This document shows, one piece after another, positions 51,163 to 61,126 of a stretch of 64,000 bases of DNA. Position 1 is the first letter of the stretch. Each line of letters begins with the position of its first letter. Below the pieces are notes generated by a model that saw only the letters and a list, made by a program, of their open reading frames with translations, ran no database searches and had not been told where the DNA came from. The DNA comes from Alphaproteobacteria bacterium (GTDB lineage Bacteria > Pseudomonadota > Alphaproteobacteria > Rickettsiales > SXRF01): assembly GCA_020049775.1 (NCBI GenBank), contig JAGVLO010000012.1, forward strand, positions 1 to 64,000. Direction: 5' to 3'. A program made the position numbers and the translations under genes.

Positions 51163-53265
51163 ATGCCGCTAACAACTATGCATAAATTCGCTCTTATCTT
51201 TGTATTGCTTTCAACCACGGCTATCCCCGTTGGCGCTTATGCACAGCAAAACGCCGAAGCTGTAGAGGTACAAAACATTCCCCCCGATTCTGAAATGGTG
51301 TACCGCACAAATCTTGGTAGAGCCGATGATATAAAACTACTTATTCAAAGGGGTGGCTCCATATACGCTAAAGATAATAATGGTGTTGGGTTGTTGTTTC
51401 TTTCTGCCGGCAGAAAAGATTCTGAGGGGGTAAACCTCGTTAAACTCTATCTGGATCAGGGACTCAACTTAAATGAGATAGACCCTGACGGAAGGAATGC
51501 TCTTTTTTATGCTGCAAAAAGCGGCAATACAGAAACCGTGCAGTTTCTGCTTGATCAGGGCATCGACAGCTACGCGACGGACTACTATTCCGAAACAGCG
51601 CGAACAGTTGCTTACAAAGCGGGTAACAAGGATGTAGTGGACGTAATGGATGCGTTCGTGCGCCTTAAATCCCAAGAAGTAACTGACGCATATGAAAAAG
51701 TGAATAAAGACCTGGAATCACGATATAAAAAACTGGAAGAAGAGCATAACAAAACAAGTCAGCTTGCCTTAGAGGCCGAAAAGAGAAGAGCCGCTCTCGA
51801 AATGGAAGCCCAGCAACAAAAAGCGATACTTGCTCTGGAAACCGAAAAGCAGAAGCTTGAAACTGCAAAATTACGACTCGAGAATGCCCAAAAAGGAATT
51901 GATAGCACGCCCCCCGCTACAGGCATCGCAAATACGCCAAATGCAGACGATAGCAAATCATTAGAAGAATTATCCAGCGAAACGGCTAAAGTTCAGGATC
52001 AGCTCAAAGAAGCCCAGCAGCAACAGCAAAAAACACAGGAAGAACAAGCACAAGAACTAATTCGCAAACAGGATTCCGAAAAGCTTGCCGAAGAAGAAAG
52101 AATAAAGACCATAGAAAAGCAGATTAACGAAAAAATCAATGAAGCTAATTTGACCCAAACCCTAAAAGAACAAATGCACAAAGAAGAGCTGGAAAACAAA
52201 AAAGCAGAAGAAGAGCTGGCAGCAAAACTTGCCGCTGAATTAAAAGCAGGGGAATTCGAGCAACAAAGCATTGAGGAAGAATCTTTATCCAAAGAAGAAC
52301 AGGAAAAACGCAAGTTAGAAAAAGAAATAGCGGATAAGGCGGCTAAAGCGCTGCAAGAAGAATTTTATGATATCGAAGTGGAGCGTAATCTTCAGGCACA
52401 GGTAGCCGCAGAATTGCAATGGTCAAAGTACGAAGAGGAAAAAGTCGCTGCAGAGAAACCTCCCGAAAAGAAAGCAGAAGATGCCGAAGTTTTAAAAGCT
52501 AAAAAAGAATTAGAAGAAAAACTTGCGAAGCAAAAAAACGATCTGTTCGCAGATTTGATATTTTATAATTGCTCATTTCAGTATTGGTATTTTTGCTACA
52601 CCACAAAGCAAAGCACTGAGCTGGAGTCAGAAGACCTTACAAAAGCAATTCGTGCAAATAAGGACAAGGTAGAAGTCGTTCAGGAGCAATTGCTTGGTGA
52701 GTTTCAGGTAGATGTAAAACTTATTAAAGACATATCTGATACTGCTAAAAGAAGGATATACAAACAACTCGATGATATGCCTTCAAAGCGCGATCGCCAT
52801 GAAAAGGGCGTAGGACAAATTAACGATGTAAGAAAACGTTGTGATGAGGTCGTAAACAATTGGGACTTGTTTAGTGGCACAGTGCAGATCAAAGACCCAA
52901 ACCGCACGAAATATTACAAAGAGGAAATAGAAGTGCCACCACTTCCACCACAAGAACTAGAGCAAAATGATAGATCCAAGCGCTTGCCAAGTGTTGTTGT
53001 ACCGCAGCGTAACTCTCGCCAGTCAAATTACCCATCTCCTCAATCCCAGCAAAGAAAATTTTCAACGCCTAATAACGAAACATATGGAGATAATAAAGGT
53101 GGAGCCGTTGCAAATGCTGATCAGAAGATGATAAAAGAGATGCAAAATAAGGGGGTAATTAAAACACCTCAGTCTCAATCAAAAAGTACGAACAAAAAAA
53201 ATGACCGTAACAATAACGATGTCCTCGACAGCATGATACAGCAGAACAAGAAATCAAAAAATTAG
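51163..53265 (+). CDS. exported ankyrin-repeat and coiled-coil protein (700 aa)
   Basis: A signal peptide (ALIFVLLSTTAIPVGAYA, cut before QQN) indicates export. Residues about 46-165 hold about four ankyrin repeats, the clearest being DPDGRNALFYAAKSGNTETVQFLLDQGID. Next comes a very charged Glu/Lys/Gln coiled coil of about 300 residues (about 170-470), then a short aromatic stretch with two cysteines (FYNCSFQYWYFCYTT), a further helical region and an Asn/Gln/Lys-rich disordered tail. Either ATG 51163 or ATG 51178 could start it. It may interact with periplasmic proteins or host/prey proteins. No known family fits the whole protein. Confidence 0.75.
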   Translation: MPLTTMHKFALIFVLLSTTAIPVGAYAQQNAEAVEVQNIPPDSEMVYRTNLGRADDIKLLIQRGGSIYAKDNNGVGLLFLSAGRKDSEGVNLVKLYLDQGLNLNEIDPDGRNALFYAAKSGNTETVQFLLDQGIDSYATDYYSETARTVAYKAGNKDVVDVMDAFVRLKSQEVTDAYEKVNKDLESRYKKLEEEHNKTSQLALEAEKRRAALEMEAQQQKAILALETEKQKLETAKLRLENAQKGIDSTPPATGIANTPNADDSKSLEELSSETAKVQDQLKEAQQQQQKTQEEQAQELIRKQDSEKLAEEERIKTIEKQINEKINEANLTQTLKEQMHKEELENKKAEEELAAKLAAELKAGEFEQQSIEEESLSKEEQEKRKLEKEIADKAAKALQEEFYDIEVERNLQAQVAAELQWSKYEEEKVAAEKPPEKKAEDAEVLKAKKELEEKLAKQKNDLFADLIFYNCSFQYWYFCYTTKQSTELESEDLTKAIRANKDKVEVVQEQLLGEFQVDVKLIKDISDTAKRRIYKQLDDMPSKRDRHEKGVGQINDVRKRCDEVVNNWDLFSGTVQIKDPNRTKYYKEEIEVPPLPPQELEQNDRSKRLPSVVVPQRNSRQSNYPSPQSQQRKFSTPNNETYGDNKGGAVANADQKMIKEMQNKGVIKTPQSQSKSTNKKNDRNNNDVLDSMIQQNKKSKN

Positions 53266-53277
53266 TGGTCTGGATTT

Positions 53278-55407
53278 TTAAGCGGAATTCCACTCTTTTT
53301 GCAGCGTCATATAGTCTATCTTGCCATTGCCCAGACGAGGTATCTCAGCCCTGAAAACCAGATGTTTGGGCAGGCACAACTCTGGCAGACCATTATCGTT
53401 CACATACTTGATTAGTTGCTCACGGGTCAAATCCTGCTGTTCGGTGAACAATACAATATGCTCGCCCTTCTTATCGTCAGCTGCGGCAATTGCTGCATGC
53501 CCGACTTCGGAATGTAGGGTCGAGGCAATCTCTTCCACCATCATCAGCGACACCATTTCTCCGGCAATCTTGGCAAAACGCTTCGCCCTGCCCTGAATGG
53601 TGATATAGCTCTGGTCATCTACCGAAACGATATCACCGGTATCATACCATTCTCCCTGCGGCTGGATAACGCCAGGGGCATCGGCTTTGAGATAGCCCAG
53701 CATCACGTTAGGACCTTTGACCAATAATCTGCCGCCCGTAGTTAGCCCCTCTACCGACTCCAGCTTATATTCTACCTTGGGCAGCGGCCTGCCAACCGTG
53801 CCTGCTTTGTGTTGCATGGGTGTATTAACTGAAAGCACGGGGCTTGTTTCAGTAACACCGTAACCCTCATGAATAGTCATGCCGAATTTATCAGCATAAA
53901 GTCTGCGCGTTGAATCCTTCAGCTTTTCAGCACCCGCAACCGCCAGCCGTATGCGCCAAAAATCATACGGGTGGGCATAATGCGCATAGCCACGGAAAAA
54001 CGTATCCGTACCCAGCATGATGGTAGCGTCGGTGTCATACACCAGATCAGGTATCATGCGGTAATGCAGCGGGCTGGGATAAAGCATCGTTTTGATACCG
54101 CGCACCAGCGGCATGAGCATACCAATGGCAAGGCCGAAGGAATGGAACACCGGAAGCGCGTTAAACACGGTGTCTGATGGAAGCAAATCAAGCCGTGCGA
54201 TGCACTGGTTTATATTTGCCAGCAGATTGGAGTGCGACAAGACAACACCCTTGGGAACACCTTCCGAACCGGAAGTATAAAGAACTACCGCAGGATCATC
54301 TGGCTTGACTGTTTTAAGCACGGAATCAACTGCATCACGGCACACGCGCGCGCAATATGCGCCCTTGAGCTTATCGGCAAGGCTAATGCCGTCACGCACA
54401 TCTTCGAGGTAGATAACCGTATATTCTTTTTGCAATGCCTCGATAACCGTCTCCAGCTTGGCACGCTCAATAAATAAGCGCGAGGTAAGTACAGTTTTGA
54501 CAGCCGCAATCTTGCAGCCATGCAGGATATTCGCTTCACCTGCTGAGTAGTTGAGCATACAGGGGACTTTGCCAAGCATATGCAGGCTGACAAACGCAAC
54601 CGCCACCGCCAGTGCGTTTGGCAGTAAAACGCCGACATAACCCTGCCCTTCAAGTTTTGGACGCAGCGCATCACGCAGTACAAAGGCACGTGTAAAGAGT
54701 GTTTTATAGGTAATGTCTATGCGGTTTGCATCGCTGGCAACTATATGCTTCGGGCCTTCACGGTAATACGCATCCACAATCGCAGACAAAATGCTGGTGC
54801 GGTAATTTGAGGCAAGGAACGCCGCTTCGCACATCATATCATAAACCAGCGAATCACGCGCTTCGTTACCATCTTCCACCGGCTTGTGCGGCGGCAATAT
54901 AGTCACAACAATCTTTGGAAACATACGCAGGCGCAATTTACCGCCCATGCGCGATACCTTGGAATATTCTGCACCGTCAATGCGCATAGGGAGAATCGCC
55001 GCGCCTGTTTTCTCGAGAATTTTAGACGTGCCATCATATACTTTCATGATGCCGCCACTGGTGGTGATACGACCTTCGGGGAACAGCGCAACCTTGGCAC
55101 CTTTGCGTAAATCCTGAATGAGCTTCTTCATCACCATCGGGCGCGTCGGATCGAGCTTGTAAAGCTTTGCCAGCTTATCGAGCCATTTAAAATACCACTT
55201 ATCTGCCTGATAGATATTGATGGCAAAGGCAGGTTTTTCCGGTAGAAAAGTGCCGATAATGATTGGATCAAGATACGACTGGTGATTACAGATAATAAGG
55301 CACCTGTCACCGGCGGCGTGGAAATTTTCTACCCCGCGCACTTCAACGCGGAAGCACAGCTTAAGCAATGAATATATGATTGGCCTAAGTAGATAATTTT
55401 CGTGCAT
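53278..55407 (-). CDS. aas: Aas-type acyltransferase / acyl-ACP synthetase
   Basis: 709 residues in two domains. The PlsC-like acyltransferase (1-190) has NHQSYLD (HX4D) and FPEGRITTSGG. The AMP-binding acyl-activating domain (about 215-709) has VLYTSGSEGVPKG, EGYGVTETSP, YDTGD and the C-terminal K in NGKID. In E. coli, Aas re-acylates lysophosphatidylethanolamine from activated fatty acid at the inner membrane, after import by LplT. The LplT-like gene directly precedes it with a 23-base overlap. Confidence 0.9.
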   Translation of the reverse strand: MHENYLLRPIIYSLLKLCFRVEVRGVENFHAAGDRCLIICNHQSYLDPIIIGTFLPEKPAFAINIYQADKWYFKWLDKLAKLYKLDPTRPMVMKKLIQDLRKGAKVALFPEGRITTSGGIMKVYDGTSKILEKTGAAILPMRIDGAEYSKVSRMGGKLRLRMFPKIVVTILPPHKPVEDGNEARDSLVYDMMCEAAFLASNYRTSILSAIVDAYYREGPKHIVASDANRIDITYKTLFTRAFVLRDALRPKLEGQGYVGVLLPNALAVAVAFVSLHMLGKVPCMLNYSAGEANILHGCKIAAVKTVLTSRLFIERAKLETVIEALQKEYTVIYLEDVRDGISLADKLKGAYCARVCRDAVDSVLKTVKPDDPAVVLYTSGSEGVPKGVVLSHSNLLANINQCIARLDLLPSDTVFNALPVFHSFGLAIGMLMPLVRGIKTMLYPSPLHYRMIPDLVYDTDATIMLGTDTFFRGYAHYAHPYDFWRIRLAVAGAEKLKDSTRRLYADKFGMTIHEGYGVTETSPVLSVNTPMQHKAGTVGRPLPKVEYKLESVEGLTTGGRLLVKGPNVMLGYLKADAPGVIQPQGEWYDTGDIVSVDDQSYITIQGRAKRFAKIAGEMVSLMMVEEIASTLHSEVGHAAIAAADDKKGEHIVLFTEQQDLTREQLIKYVNDNGLPELCLPKHLVFRAEIPRLGNGKIDYMTLQKEWNSA

Positions 55408-56677
55408 AAAACACCACAAACAAATTGAGCGTTGCAATCAGCAGAAATAAATCCTGAATACCAAAACCAATAGAAAGTAAAAGCGCAGAAGTGAACGCCG
55501 CCATCGTCATCAGCACTGCATCACTCAAGCTGCTGGCGGCCATCACACGTGAGCGATATTCTGCCGGAATACGCTGCTGCAGCATGGCATAAAACGGTAC
55601 AAGGAAAATGCCGCCGCACACCGCCACCATAGTCATACAGCCCAGCACTATCCAGTGATCCGGCATTTCGAGAAACGCCTGTGCATCCAGCAACTCACCG
55701 CTGGAGGATACAGGCGTAGTCACCACCATCAGGTAAGTAAATACTGAAATGCCGAGCGAAGTGATTTTAGTCAGCTTAAGTGAAACTTCGCCCTTGAGCA
55801 GCGTGTCGCACAGCAGAGAGCCAATAGCGATGCCGATGGAAAAGGTAGTGAGAAATAATATGTACACTTCGTTATTGCCATGTACCACAGCCTGCGCGTA
55901 GTTCGCGAACTGCGCCATAAATACTGACCCCACCAGCAAAAACCACGACACGCCAAGAATAGAGATAAGCACTACCTTGTCGCGGCAGGCATGCCCTATT
56001 ATTTCCTTCGATCCTTTCCAGATGTTGAAGCTAATAACCGAATCCGGATGGGCAATATGCGACTTGGGAATAAACAGGCTAGCCACCAGCCCCGCAACCG
56101 CGACGGCAACGGCTGTTTCGCCAATAACATTGGCAGGCATTTCCACCAACAAACCGCCGGCAATCAGACCAAACAGCGTGGCAAGGTACGTGCCGCCCGC
56201 CATGAAGCCATTACCAGCTAGTAACTCTTTAGGACGGAGATGGTCGGGCAGGATGCTGAACTTAATCGGACTATAAAAGGTCGTGTGCGTACCACTGACA
56301 AAGAGTAAAGCCATCAGCAGCAAGATGTTATTGTCGGAGAATCCTATATAAGCGCCGACCATGATACCAATTTCCGCAAGTTTGGCATACACCACCAGCC
56401 GCGATTTTTCATATTTATCCGCCAGCCCCCCCGCTATGGAAGAAAAAATAATCAGCGGTATAACCAGCAGTGCTGAACAGATAGTCACCAGTATTTCAGG
56501 GCGCGCCGGAAGCGCGATGCCTTTGTCAATGGCATAAGCAATCAGCACCACAAGGCCGGAGCGCAGCATGTTATCGTTAAAAGCTCCCAGCGATGTCGCA
56601 AGAAATATCGGCAGGAAGCGCCGCCTGCGGAAAAGACCGTATTTGCGTGTAGGTAATGTCAGCGCGTCAAACTCCAC
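55385..56677 (-). CDS. lplT: LplT-type lysophospholipid transporter (MFS)
   Basis: 430 residues, 12 predicted membrane segments of the major facilitator fold, with the family-typical FLATSLGAFNDNMLRSGLVVLI first helix and the loop LADKYEKSRLVVYAKLAEI. It should flip lysophospholipids inward for Aas. GTG 56677 has AGGAG 6 bases upstream and is preferred to the more distal TTG at 56683. The end overlaps aas by 23 bases. Confidence 0.88.
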   Translation of the reverse strand: MEFDALTLPTRKYGLFRRRRFLPIFLATSLGAFNDNMLRSGLVVLIAYAIDKGIALPARPEILVTICSALLVIPLIIFSSIAGGLADKYEKSRLVVYAKLAEIGIMVGAYIGFSDNNILLLMALLFVSGTHTTFYSPIKFSILPDHLRPKELLAGNGFMAGGTYLATLFGLIAGGLLVEMPANVIGETAVAVAVAGLVASLFIPKSHIAHPDSVISFNIWKGSKEIIGHACRDKVVLISILGVSWFLLVGSVFMAQFANYAQAVVHGNNEVYILFLTTFSIGIAIGSLLCDTLLKGEVSLKLTKITSLGISVFTYLMVVTTPVSSSGELLDAQAFLEMPDHWIVLGCMTMVAVCGGIFLVPFYAMLQQRIPAEYRSRVMAASSLSDAVLMTMAAFTSALLLSIGFGIQDLFLLIATLNLFVVFYARKLST

Positions 56678-56686
56678 CAGCAACTC

Positions 56687-57046
56687 CTAGGAAAACAGCA
56701 CGATAAACCAGACAACAAGTGCATTGGCAATGCTGAGCAATACCGCAGCACTCGCCACGTCCTTGGCTTGCTTTGACAATTCATGCCACTCGCCCGAGAC
56801 ACGGTCGGTCACTCTCTCAATGCCTGTATTCAGCAATTCAACAATCAGCACCAGCATTAGGCTGCCAATCATAAGTGCCTTTTCAGAAGCGGTATCTCCC
56901 AACATTATAGCAAACGGGGCCATGAAAGACGCAACCCATACTTCAATGCGGAAAGCAGGGTGTTTCATTGCTGCTTTAAGACCTTCAGCGGAATAGCCAA
57001 AGGCTTTTACCAAACGCTTCAGATCATCAGACGGCTTTTCGTTCAT
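56687..57046 (-). CDS. dgkA: diacylglycerol kinase DgkA-type membrane protein
   Basis: 119 residues with three membrane helices and the catalytic signature ELLNTGIERVTDRVSGEWHELSKQAKDVASAAV (E-x-x-NT-x-IE and K-x-x-D-x-x-SAAV). It phosphorylates diacylglycerol (or undecaprenol in the Gram-positive branch) at the inner membrane; recycling of diacylglycerol fits the operon. It overlaps the upstream gene by 20 bases and precedes lplT by 9. Confidence 0.92.
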   Translation of the reverse strand: MNEKPSDDLKRLVKAFGYSAEGLKAAMKHPAFRIEVWVASFMAPFAIMLGDTASEKALMIGSLMLVLIVELLNTGIERVTDRVSGEWHELSKQAKDVASAAVLLSIANALVVWFIVLFS

Positions 57047-58079
57047 CATAGGCCTCCGTCAATGTGCTAAACAGATCGGTTGCTTTAGTCATGCCTTCAT
57101 ATCCCTGCACAATAAGTCGCTGCGACGCGGCGTCTGTAACAATGCACAGTCGCGTATGAGGATTAACAATGGGCGCTTGCACCCAGTCACAATGTTCCTG
57201 CTCAATCTCATAGCCGTGCAGCGTATTGGCATGCCGCAGACGAGCATGACTGTCTGGTTCACGGGGGCGCCAGCCACTACCATGCCCATCAAAACTGCCG
57301 GTGAAATGGTTGCTGGCGCATACACGCTGGCCCGCACCCAGCTCGGTAATCTCAAACGCGTTTTCCAGACGCTCAATAACACAGCCTTCGCCCGGTTTTA
57401 TGCCTGATAAAACGAAAATAGCCGGCACCGCCAGCGGCACATTGCACAGCATGTGTTTTGCGGCTTCATAATGCGGAGCATAATCCATAGCCTGACGCAA
57501 CAGGTGCGACGGCGGCAGTGATGCCTGCCGGTTCATATGCAGGTGGTTGGTTGCCCAGTCGCCAACATAGCCAAGCTTGTGACGGCGCATCGGTGCTTTA
57601 TTGATGGCCGCAGCAAAGCGCCCGGGCGCCATGGCATTAAAAACACCGGAAAGCCCCGGCCATGTGATGTTGTAATATTCACCCGCACGTCCCTTTTGCA
57701 GCACCACCATAGCCTGCTTGCCCAAAGATGGTATGGGGCAATCCAGCACTCGCATCATGCTCACCCCGTCACTTGCACGGTAAACACCGGTGGTGCAGGC
57801 CCATTCATAATGCAGGTTAAGAGTATAAATGCCGCGCGAACGAACAATATCGGCAAAAGATTCTATTTCATATAAATAGGGGTTTTTGCTGCGCTTTAGC
57901 CAACTGTGGGAGCGACGGTCAGCAATCGGAAGCCCCAGCAGGCAGGCCACGCTTGACACCATGCCGTAACTACGGCGGGCGGCCTTTACAAGTGCAAGCG
58001 CCCTGTCAGGGTAGGCACGCAGCAGATCTACCGGCGTTTTTCCCCGCAAATCAACGAATGGTATCGAAATTTTCAGCAT
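57027..58079 (-). CDS. acid-ceramidase/NAAA-like NTN hydrolase (350 aa)
   Basis: The pattern fits acid ceramidase and N-acylethanolamine acid amidase. There is a 94-residue N-terminal part, then the candidate nucleophile C95 in WACTTGVYRASDG, followed by MMRVLDCP (cf. the GRN-x-D motif), ITWPGLSGVFNAMAPGRFAAAIN, LRQAMDYAPHYEAAKHML, PAIFVLSGIKPGEGCVIER and the oxyanion-type VCASNHF. In the known enzymes the chain is cut before this Cys to start activity. No signal peptide is visible. It should hydrolyse an N-acyl bond; substrate unknown. First gene of the lipid operon. Confidence 0.65.
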   Translation of the reverse strand: MLKISIPFVDLRGKTPVDLLRAYPDRALALVKAARRSYGMVSSVACLLGLPIADRRSHSWLKRSKNPYLYEIESFADIVRSRGIYTLNLHYEWACTTGVYRASDGVSMMRVLDCPIPSLGKQAMVVLQKGRAGEYYNITWPGLSGVFNAMAPGRFAAAINKAPMRRHKLGYVGDWATNHLHMNRQASLPPSHLLRQAMDYAPHYEAAKHMLCNVPLAVPAIFVLSGIKPGEGCVIERLENAFEITELGAGQRVCASNHFTGSFDGHGSGWRPREPDSHARLRHANTLHGYEIEQEHCDWVQAPIVNPHTRLCIVTDAASQRLIVQGYEGMTKATDLFSTLTEAYDERKAV

Positions 58080-58169
58080 CCGCAGTTTTCAATAAAGTAT
58101 GTGATAAATATGGCCAGAACTTTAGTTGAGTTTATAAACACTATCTATATAGTGTGGACTACTCACTAA

Positions 58170-58799
58170 ATGCCAGAACTTTATATGACAAAAGCAAAAA
58201 ACAAAAAGCCATCCGTTGTTAAACCAAGCCGTACTCAGGCAGAAGAAGCTGTACGCACATTAATTCGCTGGGCGGGTGAAGACCCGAACCGCGAAGGTCT
58301 GCTGGAAACACCGCGGCGCGTTACACGCTCTTATGAAGAGTTTTTTAAGGGTTATGAAGAAGACCCGACTAAAATCCTCAACAAAACATTCAAGGATGTC
58401 GATGGCTATGACGAGATGATCGTGCTGCGCGATATCACATTCGAATCATACTGCGAACACCACATGGTTCCTTTTACCGGCAGGGTACATATCGCTTATA
58501 TCCCTAACAACCGCGTTGTTGGATTAAGCAAGCTGGCACGGCTGGTGGATGTGTACGCAAAGCGCCTTCAGGTACAGGAAAAATTGACAGCACAAATCGC
58601 CAACACGCTAAATGATGTACTCAAGCCGCAGGGCGTGGCAGTAGTTGTTGAAGCCACCCACATGTGCATGACCACACGCGGCGTTCACAAGGCCGGCACG
58701 GTTATGCAGACCAGCCAGTTGCTCGGTAATTTCCGCAGTGACCACCGCACGCGACAGGAGTTCTTCAGTTTGCTCCGAGTACAGCATGCAAAATTCTGA
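58170..58799 (+). CDS. folE: GTP cyclohydrolase I
   Basis: 209 residues. Zinc and active-site motifs: [47 protein letters not shown], and [12 protein letters not shown]. It converts GTP to dihydroneopterin triphosphate, the first step of folate synthesis; homodecamer. The start is ATG 58170 or ATG 58185; neither has a good ribosome site. The end overlaps argE by 14 bases. Confidence 0.95.
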   Translation: MPELYMTKAKNKKPSVVKPSRTQAEEAVRTLIRWAGEDPNREGLLETPRRVTRSYEEFFKGYEEDPTKILNKTFKDVDGYDEMIVLRDITFESYCEHHMVPFTGRVHIAYIPNNRVVGLSKLARLVDVYAKRLQVQEKLTAQIANTLNDVLKPQGVAVVVEATHMCMTTRGVHKAGTVMQTSQLLGNFRSDHRTRQEFFSLLRVQHAKF

Positions 58800-59970
58800 T
58801 AACATCAATAAAAGCGCCCTTGAACTTCTGGATAAGCTTGTCAGCTTCGATAGCGTAAGCTGTAACAGCAATCTGCCCATCATCAGCTTTATCGAGGACT
58901 ACCTTAAAAAACACAATGTGCAGGCTGTACGCATCCCCTCGCCCGATGGCAACAAAAGTAACCTGCTGGCACGTATTGGGCCTGAAGTAGCCGGCGGGAT
59001 CGTTTTATCCGGCCATACCGACGTCGTGCCTGTGGTCGGTCAATCGTGGGACAGCCCGCCATTCACCCTGACAAAACGAGACGGAAAACTCTATGGCCGC
59101 GGCACGTCCGACATGAAGGCCTTTATTGCCGTGTGCCTTGCCATGGTGCCAGTATTTAATCAGCTCAAATTATCAAAACCCGCATGGCTGGCTTTTTCTT
59201 ACGACGAGGAAGTGGGCTGCCTCGGCGCACCGGTGTTACTTGAATATATCACCAAACATATTCCCATGCCTTCCTTTGCTGTTATCGGTGAGCCGACCAT
59301 GATGCAGGTGGTAACCGCGCACAAAGGCGTGCTGTCGTTTGAAACCGTCGTAACAGGTCTAGAGGCGCATTCCAGCCAGCCTCACCTTGGCGTGAACTCC
59401 GTGCATGTGGCGTGCGACCTTGTGCATTTCCTGAACAGCATGAATGCCGACATCAGAAAATCAGGTATAAACGATGGCCGTTTCATGCCGCCGGTTTCTA
59501 CCGTGCATGTCGGCACCATCCATGGCGGCACCGCACGCAACATTATTCCGAAGGAATGTTCCTTCCTCTGGGAAATACGCCCCATACCGGGTGAAGACCC
59601 GGAACCGCTGGTGAAACGCTTTTCAGACTTCTGCGCAGACAAGCTGAAGGAAATGCGCAAAACATCCGATAGCGCAAATATTGTTACGCAGCCAAAATCA
59701 CGCATGCTCGGCGTATCACTCCCCGCCGAGGCGCAATCCTCATGCCAGACTGTCATGCACTGCGCCAAAACCAATCAGGAACATGTTGTATCTTTCTGCA
59801 CTGAGGCTGGCGTGTTCCAGCATCATGGAGTGCCTTCCATCATATGCGGCCCCGGAAGCATTGATCAGGCACACAAGCCCAATGAATTTATTGACCCCTC
59901 ACAAATCATGGCATGTGTAGAGTTCATGTTCAGCCTATGCAACACCATGTCCGGAAAAACGAACGCTTGA
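58786..59970 (+). CDS. argE: acetylornithine deacetylase (peptidase M20 family)
   Basis: 394 residues. Two-metal M20 motifs: [38 protein letters not shown] and the C-terminal H in [16 protein letters not shown]. It fits ArgE (N2-acetylornithine to ornithine) better than DapE because of the [14 protein letters not shown] start and the FEHHGVPS-like segment. ATG 58786 lies within folE. Confidence 0.88.
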   Translation: MQNSDNINKSALELLDKLVSFDSVSCNSNLPIISFIEDYLKKHNVQAVRIPSPDGNKSNLLARIGPEVAGGIVLSGHTDVVPVVGQSWDSPPFTLTKRDGKLYGRGTSDMKAFIAVCLAMVPVFNQLKLSKPAWLAFSYDEEVGCLGAPVLLEYITKHIPMPSFAVIGEPTMMQVVTAHKGVLSFETVVTGLEAHSSQPHLGVNSVHVACDLVHFLNSMNADIRKSGINDGRFMPPVSTVHVGTIHGGTARNIIPKECSFLWEIRPIPGEDPEPLVKRFSDFCADKLKEMRKTSDSANIVTQPKSRMLGVSLPAEAQSSCQTVMHCAKTNQEHVVSFCTEAGVFQHHGVPSIICGPGSIDQAHKPNEFIDPSQIMACVEFMFSLCNTMSGKTNA

Positions 59971-60001
59971 CGCCAATGCCTCACTTTCGTATCTCATAGC
60001 T

Positions 60002-60394
60002 ATGTACACACGCACCACACGCAATATAAAAATCACGGTGGCTCCACACTATCTTGTCGAGCAATCAGACACAGACGAGCATCATTATGTGTGGTCTTAC
60101 ACCATCCAGCTTGAAAATATGGGTGATGAAACCGTGCAGCTCATCAACCGTTACTGGCACATTACCGATGCCAGCGGCGCGGTTCAGGAAGTGCATGGAT
60201 CAGGCGTCATTGGCGAGCAGCCCGTACTCAAACCGGGCGATGTGTATCAGTACACCAGCGGCGCGGCACTGCGCACCTCGTCGGGCATCATGGTTGGCAA
60301 GTACGAGATGGAGGCACATGAGGGTGAGCGCTTTGTTGTTGATATACCTGCATTTTCTCTTGATAGCCCGGATCAGGTCAATCGACCAAACTAG
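60002..60394 (+). CDS. apaG: ApaG (Co2+/Mg2+ efflux-associated) protein
   Basis: 130 residues, the family length. Beta-sandwich pattern HHYVWSYTIQLENMGDETVQLINRYWHITDASG, VHGSGVIGEQPVLKPGDVYQYTSG and GIMVGKYEMEAHEGERFVVDIPAFSLD. It is a single domain of the FN3-like ApaG fold. Its biochemical role is not settled. It stands 31 bases behind argE. Confidence 0.95.
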   Translation: MYTRTTRNIKITVAPHYLVEQSDTDEHHYVWSYTIQLENMGDETVQLINRYWHITDASGAVQEVHGSGVIGEQPVLKPGDVYQYTSGAALRTSSGIMVGKYEMEAHEGERFVVDIPAFSLDSPDQVNRPN

Positions 60395-60515
60395 ACATCG
60401 AAACCAATTGTTAACCTTTTGTATTATAATGAGCGGATTGTAACATACATATCATATGCTTTTTGGCCTGAATGCATGTACACTGGATAATGAAATAGTG
60501 TGAGAAATTTGAACC

Positions 60516-61025
60516 ATGGCTGTTGATAGCTCAAACGTACAAAGCGCCTTTAATCCAGGTCAGGCACAACAACAGTTGCAGGCATCGATGCAGGCTGGCA
60601 AAGGCAGCGCGCCCGCCAAAAGCATGGATGATCTGCTCATGCAGATTTTATCTGGCCCTGTAAAATGGCTCAGTAAAGCCGTAGGCGTGAAATTCGATAG
60701 TTTCCTTGAAACAGGCGCCCTGCCATTCAAGCTGGAAGACGGTGGCGCGAAATTCATCAACAACTCCATAAACGTAGCCGCGGCAACCTTAACTTCGCAA
60801 GGCGGCGCACTTGCGGCCACCTTAGGCATTATTGCCAGCAAGGAAAATTTTCTTGCGGGCATAGGCGGCCTCCCCATCGAAGCACAGCAACAGATTGCCA
60901 GCATCCGCGACCTCATGCCCGAGGGCATGCCGGTGTCTTCCTTGTCCTACGGTGAACTTGGCACACTCTCCCCGCCATCCATGGGCAATATGTCCCGCGC
61001 CGAAGGCATGGGCATGATGGCTTAG
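60516..61025 (+). CDS. hypothetical protein (169 aa)
   Basis: No family recognised. Gln/Ser-rich N-terminus (residues 1-35), helical middle (SMDDLLMQILSGPVKWLSKAVGVKFDSFLE), an Ala-rich helix (INVAAATLTSQGGALAATLGIIA) and a Met-rich C-terminus (MGNMSRAEGMGMMA). No signal peptide. Weak ribosome site. It stands alone between apaG and the transhydrogenase genes. Confidence 0.65.
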   Translation: MAVDSSNVQSAFNPGQAQQQLQASMQAGKGSAPAKSMDDLLMQILSGPVKWLSKAVGVKFDSFLETGALPFKLEDGGAKFINNSINVAAATLTSQGGALAATLGIIASKENFLAGIGGLPIEAQQQIASIRDLMPEGMPVSSLSYGELGTLSPPSMGNMSRAEGMGMMA

Positions 61026-61126
61026 GCCATCCCTTTGCAATTATTATTTTTCTCCTTTGCAGCCTGTGTAAAATAGTCTAGACATTTTGTGCCTGTAACT
61101 TGGTTTTCACCTAGGGTAAAGCACAA

